A DNA stretch of 64,000 bases from the NCBI RefSeq assembly GCF_020179605.1, contig NZ_JAINZO010000001.1, forward strand, positions 372,001-436,000. Direction: 5' to 3'. The notes under the pieces are model-generated. The model did no database searches. It was not told where the DNA came from and saw only the letters and a list, made by a program, of their open reading frames with translations. This document shows, one piece after another, positions 27,656-37,175 of this stretch (within the stretch, counting starts at the first letter, position 1; every line of letters starts with the position of its first letter). Made by a program: the position numbers and the translations under genes. Origin of the DNA: Geomonas agri (lineage in GTDB: Bacteria > Desulfobacterota > Desulfuromonadia > Geobacterales > Geobacteraceae).

Positions 27656-29083
27656 ATGAAAAAGATCACCGGCTTTATCTGCATCATGGTCCTGGCCGTG
27701 ATGGCGCTGGCCGCCACGGCGCATGCCGGAGAACGTGCGGGGGCGTTCTCCATCTCCCCCTTCGTCGGCGGTTACATCTTTGATGACAAACATCAGAGCT
27801 GGCTGACCGAAGACCGTCTCCTGGGCGGCTTGAGGCTCGGTTACGACTGGACCGACAACTTCGAGACGGAGCTGGTGGGCACCTACGTCAAGGCGGAAAA
27901 CGCGGGCACCGATGACGAGCACGGCATGTATTCCTACCGCCTCGACCTGATCTGGAACTTCATGCCCAGGTCCGTCTTCGTCCCGTACCTCGCCCTGGGC
28001 GGTGGCGGGACTGTTATCAGGTACAGCGGGGAAGACTCCCATGACGGTACGGTCAACGGCGGCGCCGGCTTAAAGATCTTCCTGGGCGACGACGTTGCCA
28101 TTAGGGCCGATGGCCGTCGTATCATCGACTTCCAGAGCAGGCACCTCAAGGATGACATCGCCAGAAACTGGGAATACAGCCTGGGGCTCACCTTCGTGAT
28201 GGGTGGGCGCACCGAGAAGATTGCCCCTGTCTCGGCTACGGCAGCAGAACCGGGTGGCACCGTTGCCCAGACCCCGCCGCCGGCGCAGCCGGAAGCACAG
28301 GCCCAGCCGCAAGCACCGCCGCAACCGATGGCCACCGAACCCAGCCCCGGCCACTACAAGTACTGCATGACCCTGCACGGAGAGTTCGACATCGACAAGG
28401 CCATCGTGCGCCAGGAACTGCGCGACCAGATCGCCCAGGTCGGCAATTTCATGAAGAAGTATCCGACCACCACCGCCGTCATCGAGGGGCACACCGACAA
28501 CGTCGGTTCCTACAACCACAACATGGATCTCTCCCAGCGACGCGCCCAGGCCGTGGTCGATGTGCTGACCGAGCAGTACGGCATCGAACGTTCCCGTCTC
28601 GCCGCCAAGGGCTACGGCTTCACCCGCCCCGTCGCCGACAACGCGACCAACGAAGGGAAGCAGAAGAACCGCCGCATCGAGGCCATCATCGACTGCGCCT
28701 TCGATGTGCAGCAGGTCACCCCGCCGGAGCGGCTCTGCATGTCCCTGGTGGTCGACTTCGACCCGGGCAAGGCTGACATCAAGCCGCAGTACCGCGACGA
28801 GATCGCCAAGGTGGCCGACTACATGAAGCGCTACAATACCACCACCGCAGTGATCGAAGGGCATACCGACAACACCGGCAACGCCGCCCAGAACATGAAG
28901 CTGTCCCAGCAGCGCGCCCAGAACGTAGTCGACTCCCTGGTCAAGGACTTCGGCATCGAGCGCTCCCGCCTCTCCGCCAGGGGCTTCGGGGCCACCCGTC
29001 CCATCGCCTACAACAACACCGCGGAAGGGCGGCAGCAAAACCGCAGGATCAACGCCATCATCGACTGCGTCATCAACAAGTAG
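27656..29083 (+). CDS. Outer-membrane protein with beta-barrel and two OmpA domains
   Basis: A 475-residue protein. The signal peptide spans about residues 1-23 (ending ATAHAG). An eight-strand OmpA-like barrel runs from about 24 to 205, starting FSISPFVGGYIFDDKHQ. A Pro/Ala/Gln linker follows, then two tandem OmpA C-terminal domains, each with TAVIEGHTDN, LSQRRAQ/LSQQRAQ and a GxTRPxAxNxTxEGxxQNRRI motif. These domains bind peptidoglycan. Most OmpA-family proteins carry one such domain; the two here are clearly related and suggest internal duplication. The start at 27656 is set by AAGGAGG eight bases upstream and the signal peptide; the frame is open 46 codons earlier without support. A terminator follows at 29157. 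Confidence 0.88.
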   Translation: MKKITGFICIMVLAVMALAATAHAGERAGAFSISPFVGGYIFDDKHQSWLTEDRLLGGLRLGYDWTDNFETELVGTYVKAENAGTDDEHGMYSYRLDLIWNFMPRSVFVPYLALGGGGTVIRYSGEDSHDGTVNGGAGLKIFLGDDVAIRADGRRIIDFQSRHLKDDIARNWEYSLGLTFVMGGRTEKIAPVSATAAEPGGTVAQTPPPAQPEAQAQPQAPPQPMATEPSPGHYKYCMTLHGEFDIDKAIVRQELRDQIAQVGNFMKKYPTTTAVIEGHTDNVGSYNHNMDLSQRRAQAVVDVLTEQYGIERSRLAAKGYGFTRPVADNATNEGKQKNRRIEAIIDCAFDVQQVTPPERLCMSLVVDFDPGKADIKPQYRDEIAKVADYMKRYNTTTAVIEGHTDNTGNAAQNMKLSQQRAQNVVDSLVKDFGIERSRLSARGFGATRPIAYNNTAEGRQQNRRINAIIDCVINK

Positions 29084-29156
29084 CCATGTCCGGCCAGGGT
29101 TCCCGCGCTCACCTCCAGCACTCTGGCCTTCGGCAACCCTGAACTGCTGCCGCAGA

Positions 29157-29187
29157 AATAGCCCATATCCGTATGGGCTATTTTTGT
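29157..29187 (+). terminator. Intrinsic terminator after the OmpA-family gene
   Basis: AATAGCCCATA, a short loop, TATGGGCTATT, then a T-rich tail (TTTTTGTT). It lies 74 bases after the OmpA stop and just before the aldo/keto reductase start. Confidence 0.8.
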
Positions 29188-29202
29188 TCTCGGGAGGTTA
29201 CC

Positions 29203-30198
29203 ATGCACAAACGCAAGCTTGGACAACAGGGGTTGGAGGTGTCGGCGCTGGGACTGGGGTGCCGGGGGTTGACCTACTGCTACGGCAGTGGCGACCTGAC
29301 CGAGTCGATCCGGGTGCTGCGTCGCGCCATCGAACTGGGCATCACCTTCTGGGATACCGCCGAGGTCTACGGCCCCTTCTGTAACGAGGAACTGCTGGGG
29401 CGCCTGCTGAAGGAGGTCCCGCGCCAGAAGCTGGTGCTGGCCACCAAGTTCGCCTGGCGCTTCGGGCCCCACGGCCGGCAGATCGGGCTCGACAGCAGCC
29501 CGGCGCAGGTGCGCAGGTCAATCGACGGCTCCCTGAAGCGCCTGGGGACGGACTACATCGACCTCTACTACCAGCACCGCCTGGACCCCGCCGTCCCGGT
29601 CGAGGAGACGGTGGGCGCACTGGCGGAACTGGTGCGGGAGGGGAAGGTGCGCTACATCGGCCTCTCCGAAGTGGGCCCCGGCATCGTGCGCCGTGCCCAC
29701 GCCGTGCACCCGCTCTCCGCTGTGCAGTCGGAATACTCGCTGTGGGAGCGGGGGGTGGAGGACAAGCTGTTACCGGTACTGCGCGAACTGGGCATCGGCT
29801 TCGTCGCCTACAGTCCGATGGGGCGGGGGTTCCTAGCCGGCAAGATCAGGACACCGGACGACCTGGAGCCCTGCGACTGGCGCCGCAAGAACCCGCGCTT
29901 TCTCGCCGAGAACCTGCGCCACAACTTCACCCTGGTCTCCATGGTCAACGAACTCGCCTGTGCCCACGACGCGACGCCGGCGCAGGTGGCGCTCGCCTGG
30001 CTGTTGCGTCGCGGCAGCGACATCGTTCCCATCCCCGGGACCAGGCACCTGCGCTACCTCGAGGAGAACGCGCAGGCCGTCGGGCTCAAGCTGTGCGAAG
30101 ACGTCTGGTGCAGCCTGGACCAGTCGGTGTGCGGGTTCCAGGTGGCCGGGGCGCGTTCCCCCGAGGCGGCGCTGCGCTTCGTCGACAACTCCGACTAG
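29203..30198 (+). CDS. Aldo/keto reductase
   Basis: A 331-residue (alpha/beta)8-barrel NADPH-dependent oxidoreductase. Family landmarks are ALGLGCRGLTYCYG near the N-terminus, FWDTAEVYGPFCNEELLG with the catalytic Asp and Tyr, the KFAWRF lysine, YIDLYYQHRLDP with the catalytic His, and GRGFLAGKI. The C-terminus contains IVPIPGTRHLRYLEENAQA, the usual NADPH 2'-phosphate-binding segment. It resembles the YajO/PdxI-type group, but the natural substrate cannot be inferred. GGAGGTT lies five bases before ATG 29203. It stands alone between a terminator and the transketolase promoter region. Confidence 0.87.
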   Translation: MHKRKLGQQGLEVSALGLGCRGLTYCYGSGDLTESIRVLRRAIELGITFWDTAEVYGPFCNEELLGRLLKEVPRQKLVLATKFAWRFGPHGRQIGLDSSPAQVRRSIDGSLKRLGTDYIDLYYQHRLDPAVPVEETVGALAELVREGKVRYIGLSEVGPGIVRRAHAVHPLSAVQSEYSLWERGVEDKLLPVLRELGIGFVAYSPMGRGFLAGKIRTPDDLEPCDWRRKNPRFLAENLRHNFTLVSMVNELACAHDATPAQVALAWLLRRGSDIVPIPGTRHLRYLEENAQAVGLKLCEDVWCSLDQSVCGFQVAGARSPEAALRFVDNSD

Positions 30199-30462
30199 GA
30201 GGACATACGGGGACGGAACGGGCGATAAAACTGTATCTGGAAAGGGAGCCCAAGTCATAGGGGTCGGCACCTTGTCGAGTGTTCATTGCTAATTGTCAGT
30301 TGAGACTCGGTTCCTATTTCCCCAATGAGTTGTTATAGTCATGGCAGGAAGCATCACCAACTTTTCTGTCACAGTTCTTCAGAAGCTTCTCGGCGTCGAT
30401 GATAGAAGCGTGGCGGACACGGTGCCGATGCTCCCGGACCTCATACCTGAAGGAGCAGCGCC

Positions 30463-32538
30463 ATGACTACGCATCCCGTTACCGACCCCGCCGCCGACCT
30501 GGACCAGCTCTGCATCAACACCCTGCGTTTTCTGTCCGTAGATGCGATTCAAAAGGCCAACAGTGGCCACCCCGGCATGCCGATGGGGGCCGCTGCCATG
30601 GCGTACCAGCTCTGGACCCGGTTCCTGAAGCACAACCCGGCCGATCCCTCGTGGTTCGACCGGGACCGCTTCGTCCTCTCCGCCGGGCACGGTTCGATGC
30701 TTTTGTACTCCCTGTTGCACCTGACCGGTTACGACCTGCCGCTGGAGGAGATCAAGCGTTTCCGGCAGTGGGGGAGCCGGACGCCCGGGCACCCGGAGCG
30801 CGGCCTCACCCCCGGCGTCGAGGTGAGCACGGGACCCCTGGGACAGGGGCTGGGCAACGCGGTGGGCATGGCCATGGCGGAGGCGCACCTGGCCGCCCGC
30901 TTCAACCGCCCCGGCTTCCGCCTCATCGACCACTACAGCTACGTCATCGCCGGTGACGGCGACCTGATGGAGGGTGTGGCGTCCGAGGCCGCCTCCCTGG
31001 CGGGGCACCTGCACCTGGGCAAGCTGATCTGCCTCTACGACGACAACCGCATCACGCTGGCCGCCTCGACCTCCCTCTCCTTTTCCGAGGAGCGCGGTGC
31101 CCGGTTCGCCGCCTTCGGCTGGCAGGTGCTGGTGGTGGAGGATGGCAACGATCTCGCCGCCATCGCGGCCGCGCTCGAGGAGGCCCGGGCCGACTCCCTG
31201 CGCCCGTCGCTGATCATGGTGCGCACCCGCATCGGCTTCGGCTCGCCCGGCAAGCAGGACAGCTTCGAGGCGCACGGCTCCCCCCTGGGTGCGGACGAGG
31301 TGCGGCGCAGCAAAGAGCACCTCGGGTGGCCGGCCGAACCGGAATTTCTGGTGCCGCAGCCGGCGCTGGAGCGCTTCCGGGGGGCGTTGGAACAGGGGGG
31401 CGCTGCCCAGCGCGACTGGGAGGCACTGCGTGCCCGCTACGCTGGTGAGTACCCCGAGCTCGCCCGCGAGCTCGACCTCGCCGTCACCGGTGAACTCCCG
31501 CAAGGGTGGCAGGAGGCGCTCCCGGTCTTTCCCCCCGACGACAAGGGGATGGCGACCCGCGCCGCCTCTGGCAAAGTCCTGAACGCGCTGGCGGCGCGGC
31601 TGCCGCAGTTCTTCGGCGGCTCGGCCGACCTGAACCCCTCCACCGTCACCGCGCTCTCCGGCAAGGGTGACTTCCAAAGCGAGGCCTACCAACCCGAAGA
31701 CCGCCAGGGTGCGGTGGGCGGGGAGTGGGGACCTGCCGGCGCCAACGTCCACTTCGGGGTGCGCGAACACGGCATGGCTGCGATCCTGAACGGCATGGCC
31801 GCCCACGGCGGCACCATTCCCTTCGGGGCCACCTTCCTCACCTTTTCCGACTACCTGCGCCCGTCGCTGCGCCTGGCCGCTCTGTCCGAACTGAAGGTGA
31901 TTCACGTCTTCACCCACGACTCCATCGCCCTCGGCGAGGACGGCCCCACTCATCAGCCGGTGGAGCACCTCGCCTCGCTGCGGGCCATACCGCGCCTCAT
32001 CGTGCTGCGCCCCTGCGACGCCAACGAAAGCGCCTTTGCCTGGCGCGCGGCGCTTTCCGTGAGGAACCGCCCGGTCGCGCTGGTCTTGTCGCGTCAGGCC
32101 GTCCCCACGCTGGACCGGGAACGCTTCGCACCGGCCCAGGGGGTGCTGCAGGGGGGGTACGTGCTGGCTGACTTCGAGGGGGACGGCACGCGCCTGATCC
32201 TGGTCGCCACCGGTTCCGAGGTCGCGCTGGCGCTCAAGGCGCGCCTGCAACTGCAGGAGGAGGGGCTCGCCGTGCGCGTGGTGTCGCTCCCCAGCTGGGA
32301 GCTCTTCGACGAGCAGCCCGCCGCCTACCGCGAGACGGTGCTGCCGCGGGAGGTGCCGCTCAGGCTCGCCATCGAGGCGGGGAGTCCCCAGGGGTGGCAC
32401 CGCTACGTGGGGGACGCCGGGATTGTGCTCGGAGTTGAGGGGTACGGCGCCTCCGCGCCGGGGGACAAGGTACTCGAGGAGTACGGCTTCACCGTGGAGA
32501 ACGCCTGCCGGCTGGCCCGGCAGATGGCGGCAGGCTAA
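30463..32538 (+). CDS. tkt: Transketolase
   Basis: A 691-residue thiamine-diphosphate enzyme that moves two-carbon units between sugar phosphates in the pentose phosphate pathway. Landmarks are the N-terminal [20 protein letters not shown] and [14 protein letters not shown], the ThDP/metal motif [20 protein letters not shown] running on to DDNRI, the active-site [18 protein letters not shown], and [19 protein letters not shown]. The length is that of full bacterial transketolases. GAAGGAG lies nine bases before the ATG. Immediately downstream is a short gene derived from transaldolase, the enzyme of the same pathway, suggesting an ancestral tkt-tal operon that lost most of tal. Confidence 0.93.
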   Translation: MTTHPVTDPAADLDQLCINTLRFLSVDAIQKANSGHPGMPMGAAAMAYQLWTRFLKHNPADPSWFDRDRFVLSAGHGSMLLYSLLHLTGYDLPLEEIKRFRQWGSRTPGHPERGLTPGVEVSTGPLGQGLGNAVGMAMAEAHLAARFNRPGFRLIDHYSYVIAGDGDLMEGVASEAASLAGHLHLGKLICLYDDNRITLAASTSLSFSEERGARFAAFGWQVLVVEDGNDLAAIAAALEEARADSLRPSLIMVRTRIGFGSPGKQDSFEAHGSPLGADEVRRSKEHLGWPAEPEFLVPQPALERFRGALEQGGAAQRDWEALRARYAGEYPELARELDLAVTGELPQGWQEALPVFPPDDKGMATRAASGKVLNALAARLPQFFGGSADLNPSTVTALSGKGDFQSEAYQPEDRQGAVGGEWGPAGANVHFGVREHGMAAILNGMAAHGGTIPFGATFLTFSDYLRPSLRLAALSELKVIHVFTHDSIALGEDGPTHQPVEHLASLRAIPRLIVLRPCDANESAFAWRAALSVRNRPVALVLSRQAVPTLDRERFAPAQGVLQGGYVLADFEGDGTRLILVATGSEVALALKARLQLQEEGLAVRVVSLPSWELFDEQPAAYRETVLPREVPLRLAIEAGSPQGWHRYVGDAGIVLGVEGYGASAPGDKVLEEYGFTVENACRLARQMAAG

Positions 32539-32582
32539 CCGCGGCGCGACGCGCCGTGCCGGGGATGCCCGGCAAGGGAGCG

Positions 32583-32801
32583 ATGATGAGGCAAACGCCG
32601 GTCTCGGGGCTGTTGCAGTGCGGCCAGAGCGTGTGGCTCGACGGCATCAGCCGTCGCACCCTGCTCTCCGGCGAGCTGGTGGCACTGATCCAGGAGGACG
32701 AGGGGGGGCAGTGGCTGGCGCGCCCCTATGACAGCGTGATGTGCAATATCGAGCTGAAGGGGACCGCGGCGCTGCAGGTAGGCAGGGAGGGCAGGGGATG
32801 A
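32583..32801 (+). CDS. Short protein derived from the N-terminus of transaldolase
   Basis: A 72-residue frame. Its first 40 residues, TPVSGLLQCGQSVWLDGISR and then TLLSGELVALIQEDEG, closely follow the start of transaldolase (NPL..L...GQSIWLDyIrR.l..sGEL..LI.eDG). The match ends there: the catalytic lysine and the barrel are missing, and about 30 unrelated residues follow. It lies 44 bases after transketolase, with AAGGGAG before the ATG, and its stop overlaps the next gene's start (ATGA). It is either a pseudogene remnant kept in an operon or a repurposed miniprotein. An intact reading frame and a good ribosome-binding site leave expression possible. Confidence 0.6.
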   Translation: MMRQTPVSGLLQCGQSVWLDGISRRTLLSGELVALIQEDEGGQWLARPYDSVMCNIELKGTAALQVGREGRG

Positions 32802-33091
32802 CCTACAAGGAGTTGCAACTGGCGCTGGCGGTGTTCGGCCTGGAAGAGCGGGCGACCCTCAGGCAGATCAAGAGCCGGCACCGCGATCTGGTGAAAAGAC
32901 ATCACCCCGACCTGGGAGCGCCGGCGGACAGCGAGGAGATGAGGAAGGTCAACGCCGCCTACCGGGTACTGCTCGACTACCTGGCTGACTATCGTTTTTC
33001 CTTTTCAGAAGAGGAGTTCTACGAGCAGAACCCGGACGAGCAACTCAGGCGCCAGTTCTTCGACGACCCGCTCTGGGGTAGCAAAGGTTAG
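32798..33091 (+). CDS. Small J-domain (DnaJ-like) protein
   Basis: A 97-residue protein made up almost wholly of a J-domain. Helix II carries the basic stretch RHRDLVKRHHPDLG with the essential HPD tripeptide, and helix III is MRKVNAAYRVLLDYL. J-domains stimulate the ATPase of an Hsp70 (DnaK) partner. There is no G/F or zinc region, so it is a minimal class C type with a short acidic C-terminal extension (FSEEEFYEQNPDEQ). The start ATG 32798 overlaps the stop of the transaldolase-derived gene (ATGA), indicating translational coupling. The same frame is open 19 codons further upstream but without a site. Confidence 0.8.
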   Translation: MTYKELQLALAVFGLEERATLRQIKSRHRDLVKRHHPDLGAPADSEEMRKVNAAYRVLLDYLADYRFSFSEEEFYEQNPDEQLRRQFFDDPLWGSKG

Positions 33092-33323
33092 TTGGCGTAA
33101 ATTAGTTTTCGTCAATATACTGTCGAAGCTGCGCAAAATGGCGTAAAAGTGCAAAAAAACGGCGCCTCTCGGCTAGCACCCCGCTGGGCGCGGCTTCGCT
33201 GTACACAGTTTGGTGGAAAACGCTGTGGATAACTTCCTGCTTTGGTCGCCTTTCTTCCCGCAGATCATGGTTTTTTACCTTTTTGCATAAAAAATGGGCA
33301 CGCCGTCTGCGGATTCACCTGTG

Positions 33324-33785
33324 CTACCGGCCAAAGCCGAGTTCGCGGGCCAGGGCCTCGCGGCGGTACTCGAAGATGGCGCGCACCCGGCGCGTCACCA
33401 GCGGCGCCGCGACCCGTCCCAAGATGCCCAACGGGAGCACGTAGTGCACCAGGTCGGTCATCAGCGTCCCCTGCGGCGTCTCGGTAAAGATGTGCTGGTG
33501 ATGCCACATCCGGTACGGCCCGAAGCGCTGCTCGTCCACGAAGAAGTGCGGCTCCTGCAGGTGGGTGATCTCGGTGACCCAGTTGACCGCCAGCCCCAGA
33601 AACGGGGTCACCGTGTAGGTCACGATCATCCCGGCGTGCATCTTCTCCGGGAGTGCGCCGGTGATCTTGAAGCCGAGGTCGGGGGGCGTGATGCGCGGCA
33701 GGTTGCCGGGGTGCACGAAAAACTCCCACGCCTGTTGCAGCGACATGGGCAGCAGCTGTTCCTGCTTCAAGAGATACATCTTCAT
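33324..33785 (-). CDS. SRPBCC (START-like) family protein
   Basis: A 153-residue soluble protein with the SRPBCC/polyketide-cyclase-like fold. The N-terminal pattern SLQQAWEFFVHPGNLPRITPP and the later VTEITHLQEPHFFVDEQRFG and WHHQHIFTET are typical of the subgroup annotated as cell-division inhibitor or cyclase-like SRPBCC proteins. The fold makes a deep hydrophobic ligand cavity; the ligand here is unknown. The gene ends a probable minus-strand operon, hybrid kinase - cheD - this gene, starting 22 bases after the cheD stop. The start is ATG 33785, with Met3 as an alternative. Confidence 0.75.
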   Translation of the reverse strand: MKMYLLKQEQLLPMSLQQAWEFFVHPGNLPRITPPDLGFKITGALPEKMHAGMIVTYTVTPFLGLAVNWVTEITHLQEPHFFVDEQRFGPYRMWHHQHIFTETPQGTLMTDLVHYVLPLGILGRVAAPLVTRRVRAIFEYRREALARELGFGR

Positions 33786-33807
33786 TTTCAGGTAGGTCCT
33801 TTCCAGG

Positions 33808-34404
33808 TCACCAAAGTTCGACCTCTGGGAGTGCGGCCTGCTGCTGCTCGATGGCCCTTTGCCAGCAGTAGCGGTCGCGTTCGGCCAGTTTGTTGCTGCG
33901 GCTTGAGTCCACCTTCCTCCGGTGCACGGCGAAATCGCCGTTGGAGAAGTGGATCACCCTCCCGAAGTCCCCGCCGATGTCCATGGCGTCGATCGGTATC
34001 CGTTCCTGTTCCAGGTACTGCAGGATGAACCGGCAGTTGACCTGCCCCACGCAGAAGAAGTTGTCCGCGTTGGCGCCCGGGTTGATGATGGTGGCACCCC
34101 CGAAGATCTTGGCCCTGATATGGGAGCGGTCGGTCCCCTTGGCCATCATGGCGTTGATGAGCAGGTCCATGGCGTGGATGCCGTAGCGTCCCGCGTCGGT
34201 GATGTTGAGCGGCAGTTCCTTGGAGTAGCGCGGGTTGCTCAGCATGAAGTGGTTCATGCCGATCAGGCGCCGGTTCGGGTCGTAGAGGCAGGCGGCGATG
34301 CAGGAGCCGAGCAGGGTGGTGATCACCCCCGGCTTACCGGTCACGTAGAATTCGCCCGGCGCGATGGTGACCCGCTCACCGTTTTGGTATTTCTCCACTT
34401 TCAT
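33808..34404 (-). CDS. cheD: Chemoreceptor glutamine deamidase CheD
   Basis: A 198-residue protein of the CheD family, which deamidates specific glutamines on methyl-accepting chemotaxis proteins and can interact with CheC. The catalytic cysteine lies in TTLLGSCIAACLYD and the partner histidine in GMNHFML. AKIFGGATII and IDIGG-like (AMDIGGDFGRVIHF) motifs complete the pattern. An extra C-terminal stretch of about 35 charged residues follows the core. No cheC, cheA or cheY is adjacent. It sits between a hybrid histidine kinase and an SRPBCC gene, 30 bases after the kinase stop, so co-transcription is likely. Two chemoreceptors elsewhere in the window could be substrates. Confidence 0.88.
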   Translation of the reverse strand: MKVEKYQNGERVTIAPGEFYVTGKPGVITTLLGSCIAACLYDPNRRLIGMNHFMLSNPRYSKELPLNITDAGRYGIHAMDLLINAMMAKGTDRSHIRAKIFGGATIINPGANADNFFCVGQVNCRFILQYLEQERIPIDAMDIGGDFGRVIHFSNGDFAVHRRKVDSSRSNKLAERDRYCWQRAIEQQQAALPEVELW

Positions 34405-34434
34405 GCCGCACCCGCGCCTGCGTCGTGGTCCGCC

Positions 34435-36969
34435 TCAATTTTCTGGCCGCTGCACCAGCATTTCCGAGAGCTTTTTCCGGAGTTTTTCCATTCCCAGCGG
34501 CTTCTGGATGTACTCCATGCCCGCTTCTATCACCCCGCGCTGGATCACGTTGTCCGAGGTGTGTCCCGACATGAAGAGCACCTTCATCTCCGGCAGAACC
34601 TCCCTGATCCGCTCCGCCAGTTCCCTACCGTTCATCTCCGGCATCACCACGTCGGTCAGCACCAGGTCGATATCGGCCCCGCGCTGCCGGGTGATCTCCA
34701 GCGCCTCCAGGGGATTTTGCGCCTGGATCACTTTGAGCCCCATCTCTTCCAGGAGCCTCGTGGTAAGCCACAACAGCATCTCCTCGTCTTCGACCACGAG
34801 GATCGTCCCGGCAAGACGCCCGTCCTCGGTGTCGTCTCCCTGCGGCGCCGCCGGGCTCTCCTGGAGCCGTGGCAGGTAGATCTTGAACACCGCCCCCTGG
34901 CCCGGCTCGCTGTAGACGTTGATGAAACCGCCGTTTTGGGTGACGATGCCGTACACCGTGGACAACCCCAGGCCGGTCCCTTTGCCTTGCCCCTTGGTGG
35001 TGAAGAAGGGCTCGAAGACGTGGGCGGCGGTGGTCTTGTCCATGCCGTGGCCGGTGTCGCTCACCGAAAGCTGCACGTACTCCCCGGGCCGCGCCTCCGG
35101 ATGCAGGTAGGCATAGTGGCTGGGGATCTGCACGTTGTCGGTCTCGATGGTAAGGCTCCCTCCGTCGGGCATGGCGTCGCGCGCGTTCACCGCGAGGTTC
35201 ATCAGGATCTGGTCCACCTGCGACGGTGCGATCATGACTGTCCAGAGCTCCGGCGCGGGGCGGAACGAGAGCTTGACGTCCTCGCTGATCAGCCGGGTCA
35301 AGATCTTGAGGGAGTCCGCGATGAGCCGGTTCAACTGCACCGGTTTGGGCGAGACCACCTCCTTGCGGGAGAAGGCGAGCAATTGCCGGGTGATGTCGCT
35401 GGAGCGCCGGGCGGCGTTGATGATCAGCTCCAGGTATTGTTCGATCTGCTCGCCGTCCTCGAGCTTGCGCCTGGAGAGCTCAGCGGCACCGGAGATGACG
35501 CTCAGCATGTTGTTGAAGTCGTGGGCGACCCCGCCGGCCAGGCGGCCGATAGACTCCATCTTCTGCGACTGGCGGAACTGCTCTTCCAGGTGCCTGCGCT
35601 CGGTGGTGTTGATGAAGGCCACCACGGCCCCGACCACCTTGCCACCCTTCACCTGGGGGTAGGACCAGTACTCCACGGGGAAGCTGCTGCCGTCGGAGCG
35701 CCAGAACACCTCGTCTTCCACGTGGCTTCCCTTGCCCTGCAGCATGGTCACGTGGGCGCTGCACTCCTCCTGGGGCATGTGCCGGCCATCGGAGTAGCTG
35801 TGGTGCATGATGTCGTGGATGTTTTTGCCCAGGAGGTCGGTGTCTTTTTCGTAGCCCAGCATGGCCAGGCAGGCGCGGTTGCAGAAGGTGCACTTCCCGT
35901 CGATGTCGATGCCGTAGATGGCTTCCCCGGTGGAATCGAGCAGGAGCCTGAGCCGCTCCTCGCTCTCGCGCAAGGCCTCCTCCGCCTGCCAGCGCTCGGA
36001 GACTTCTTCCTCCAAAAGCGCCGCCTGCTCCTGCAGCAATTCCTGGGCGGCTTGCCGCTCGGTGATCTCCTCCTCCAAAAGCGCGGCCTGCTTCTTGATC
36101 TCTGCCTCGGCATGCTTGCGCTCGTCTATTTCCAGCTTCAGGTTGTAGAGCGTGTAGGACATCCCCATGACCAGCAGCAGCGAGATGGTCTTCAACAGGA
36201 ACAGGCGCCAGTCGCTGCGCCCCTGGTAGCGGGTCACCCGCAGCATCACCCCGTCGTCCGGGGTGACGGCCCAATCGGTGGCGAAGTGCCGGTCCAGCGG
36301 CTCGCCATGCGCCATGGTTGCCAAAAGCCGCCCGTTGGAGTCGGTGAGACTGAGGTGGTACAGGTGCGGCTGGGTATGCGCGACCAGTTGTTGCAGCAGC
36401 TTGTCGCAGGAGTAGATACCCCCGAACAGCCCCAGGAAGGTGTCGCCGCGGAACACCGGGACCCAGACCTCGAAGGAGGGGCTCCCCTGGATGGCCTCGA
36501 AGGGGCGCGTGTAGACCGGTTTGCGCAGTTGCCTGGCCAGGGCCGAGGCCCGCTTCGGTTCGGGAAGGTTCAGGTGCAGCCCCACGATCTGCCGGTTCGG
36601 CGCCAGGGGCGCCACGTCGGTGATGGTGAAGTCGGCGTCGACCCAGGTGATGTTGATCAGCTGGGGGTGGGCCTGCACGTACTGGCCGGCGCGCTCCCGG
36701 AACAGCTGCGAGGTAAGTTTTCCCGAGGCGCGGTCCAGGGCCAAAAGCCCCAGGTAGCTCGCGTCCCCTTCCATGGTGATTTGCAGGGAGCCGCTGAAAG
36801 TCTTGGCCCTGCTGGCCAGGTCGTTTTGCTTGGCCTTCAGGTTGTTACCTTCGGTGAACCACACGATCAGCCCGAACACCACCAGGAAGGTTACGAACAG
36901 CATGGCGCTGTAGCGCACCGCCGCCGAGCGGTTGCGTGGGTGGGGATGTGGGCCACTGAGGTAAGACAC
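34435..36969 (-). CDS. Hybrid sensor histidine kinase (periplasmic sensor-PAS-HisKA-HATPase-REC)
   Basis: An 844-residue membrane kinase. Transmembrane helices lie near residues 20-38 and 256-276 and enclose a periplasmic Cache/CHASE-like sensor. A coiled coil follows (about 280-340) with an internal duplication: KKQAALLEEEITERQAAQ is followed by QEQAALLEEEVSERWQAE. PAS with PAC covers about 335-460. HisKA carries H483 in GGVAHDFNNML, then HATPase with DTGHGMD and GKGTGLGLSTV. The C-terminal receiver has phospho-acceptor D773 in LVLTDVVMPEMNG. The start is GTG 36969 with CGGAGG seven bases upstream. It heads an operon with cheD and an SRPBCC gene, which may connect this signal to chemoreceptor modification; that link is inferred. 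Confidence 0.87.
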   Translation of the reverse strand: MSYLSGPHPHPRNRSAAVRYSAMLFVTFLVVFGLIVWFTEGNNLKAKQNDLASRAKTFSGSLQITMEGDASYLGLLALDRASGKLTSQLFRERAGQYVQAHPQLINITWVDADFTITDVAPLAPNRQIVGLHLNLPEPKRASALARQLRKPVYTRPFEAIQGSPSFEVWVPVFRGDTFLGLFGGIYSCDKLLQQLVAHTQPHLYHLSLTDSNGRLLATMAHGEPLDRHFATDWAVTPDDGVMLRVTRYQGRSDWRLFLLKTISLLLVMGMSYTLYNLKLEIDERKHAEAEIKKQAALLEEEITERQAAQELLQEQAALLEEEVSERWQAEEALRESEERLRLLLDSTGEAIYGIDIDGKCTFCNRACLAMLGYEKDTDLLGKNIHDIMHHSYSDGRHMPQEECSAHVTMLQGKGSHVEDEVFWRSDGSSFPVEYWSYPQVKGGKVVGAVVAFINTTERRHLEEQFRQSQKMESIGRLAGGVAHDFNNMLSVISGAAELSRRKLEDGEQIEQYLELIINAARRSSDITRQLLAFSRKEVVSPKPVQLNRLIADSLKILTRLISEDVKLSFRPAPELWTVMIAPSQVDQILMNLAVNARDAMPDGGSLTIETDNVQIPSHYAYLHPEARPGEYVQLSVSDTGHGMDKTTAAHVFEPFFTTKGQGKGTGLGLSTVYGIVTQNGGFINVYSEPGQGAVFKIYLPRLQESPAAPQGDDTEDGRLAGTILVVEDEEMLLWLTTRLLEEMGLKVIQAQNPLEALEITRQRGADIDLVLTDVVMPEMNGRELAERIREVLPEMKVLFMSGHTSDNVIQRGVIEAGMEYIQKPLGMEKLRKKLSEMLVQRPEN

Positions 36970-37097
36970 TGCGTTCCTCCGACAGGTTTGGGTGCGATGC
37001 GCTCCTCATCGGCAATTGGCCCGAAATGTTGAGGCCCGGTTTCCCGGGCCGCGCGCAACTTCATGATAATACCAGCAAAAAGACGATGCACAAACGG

Positions 37098-37121
37098 AAG
37101 AGCCCGCCGTTGCCGGCGGGC
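37098..37121 (-). terminator. Hairpin after the glutamate dehydrogenase gene
   Basis: GAGCCCGCCG, a short loop and CCGGCGGGCTC form a stem of about 10 bp. On the minus strand it is followed by CTTCCGTTTG, only moderately T-rich. It lies about 55 bases beyond the stop of the glutamate dehydrogenase gene. Confidence 0.5.
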
Positions 37122-37175
37122 TCATGGTTGTTAGCAAAAGGTACCAGTTACGGTCAGTGGTGAGGAAGACCAAAC

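Noticed and set aside
33224..33232. Perfect DnaA box (TGTGGATAA) as a sign of a replication origin
   Set aside because: Only one box was found in the intergenic stretch, with no AT-rich unwinding region or dnaA/dnaN neighbours.
33922..37032. Plus-strand open frame of over 1000 codons opposite the cheD and kinase genes
   Set aside because: It is a shadow of GC-rich minus-strand genes with clear domains; its translation is low-complexity and has no start site support. The same applies to long frames opposite the PilY1-like gene, the adhesin and glutamate dehydrogenase.
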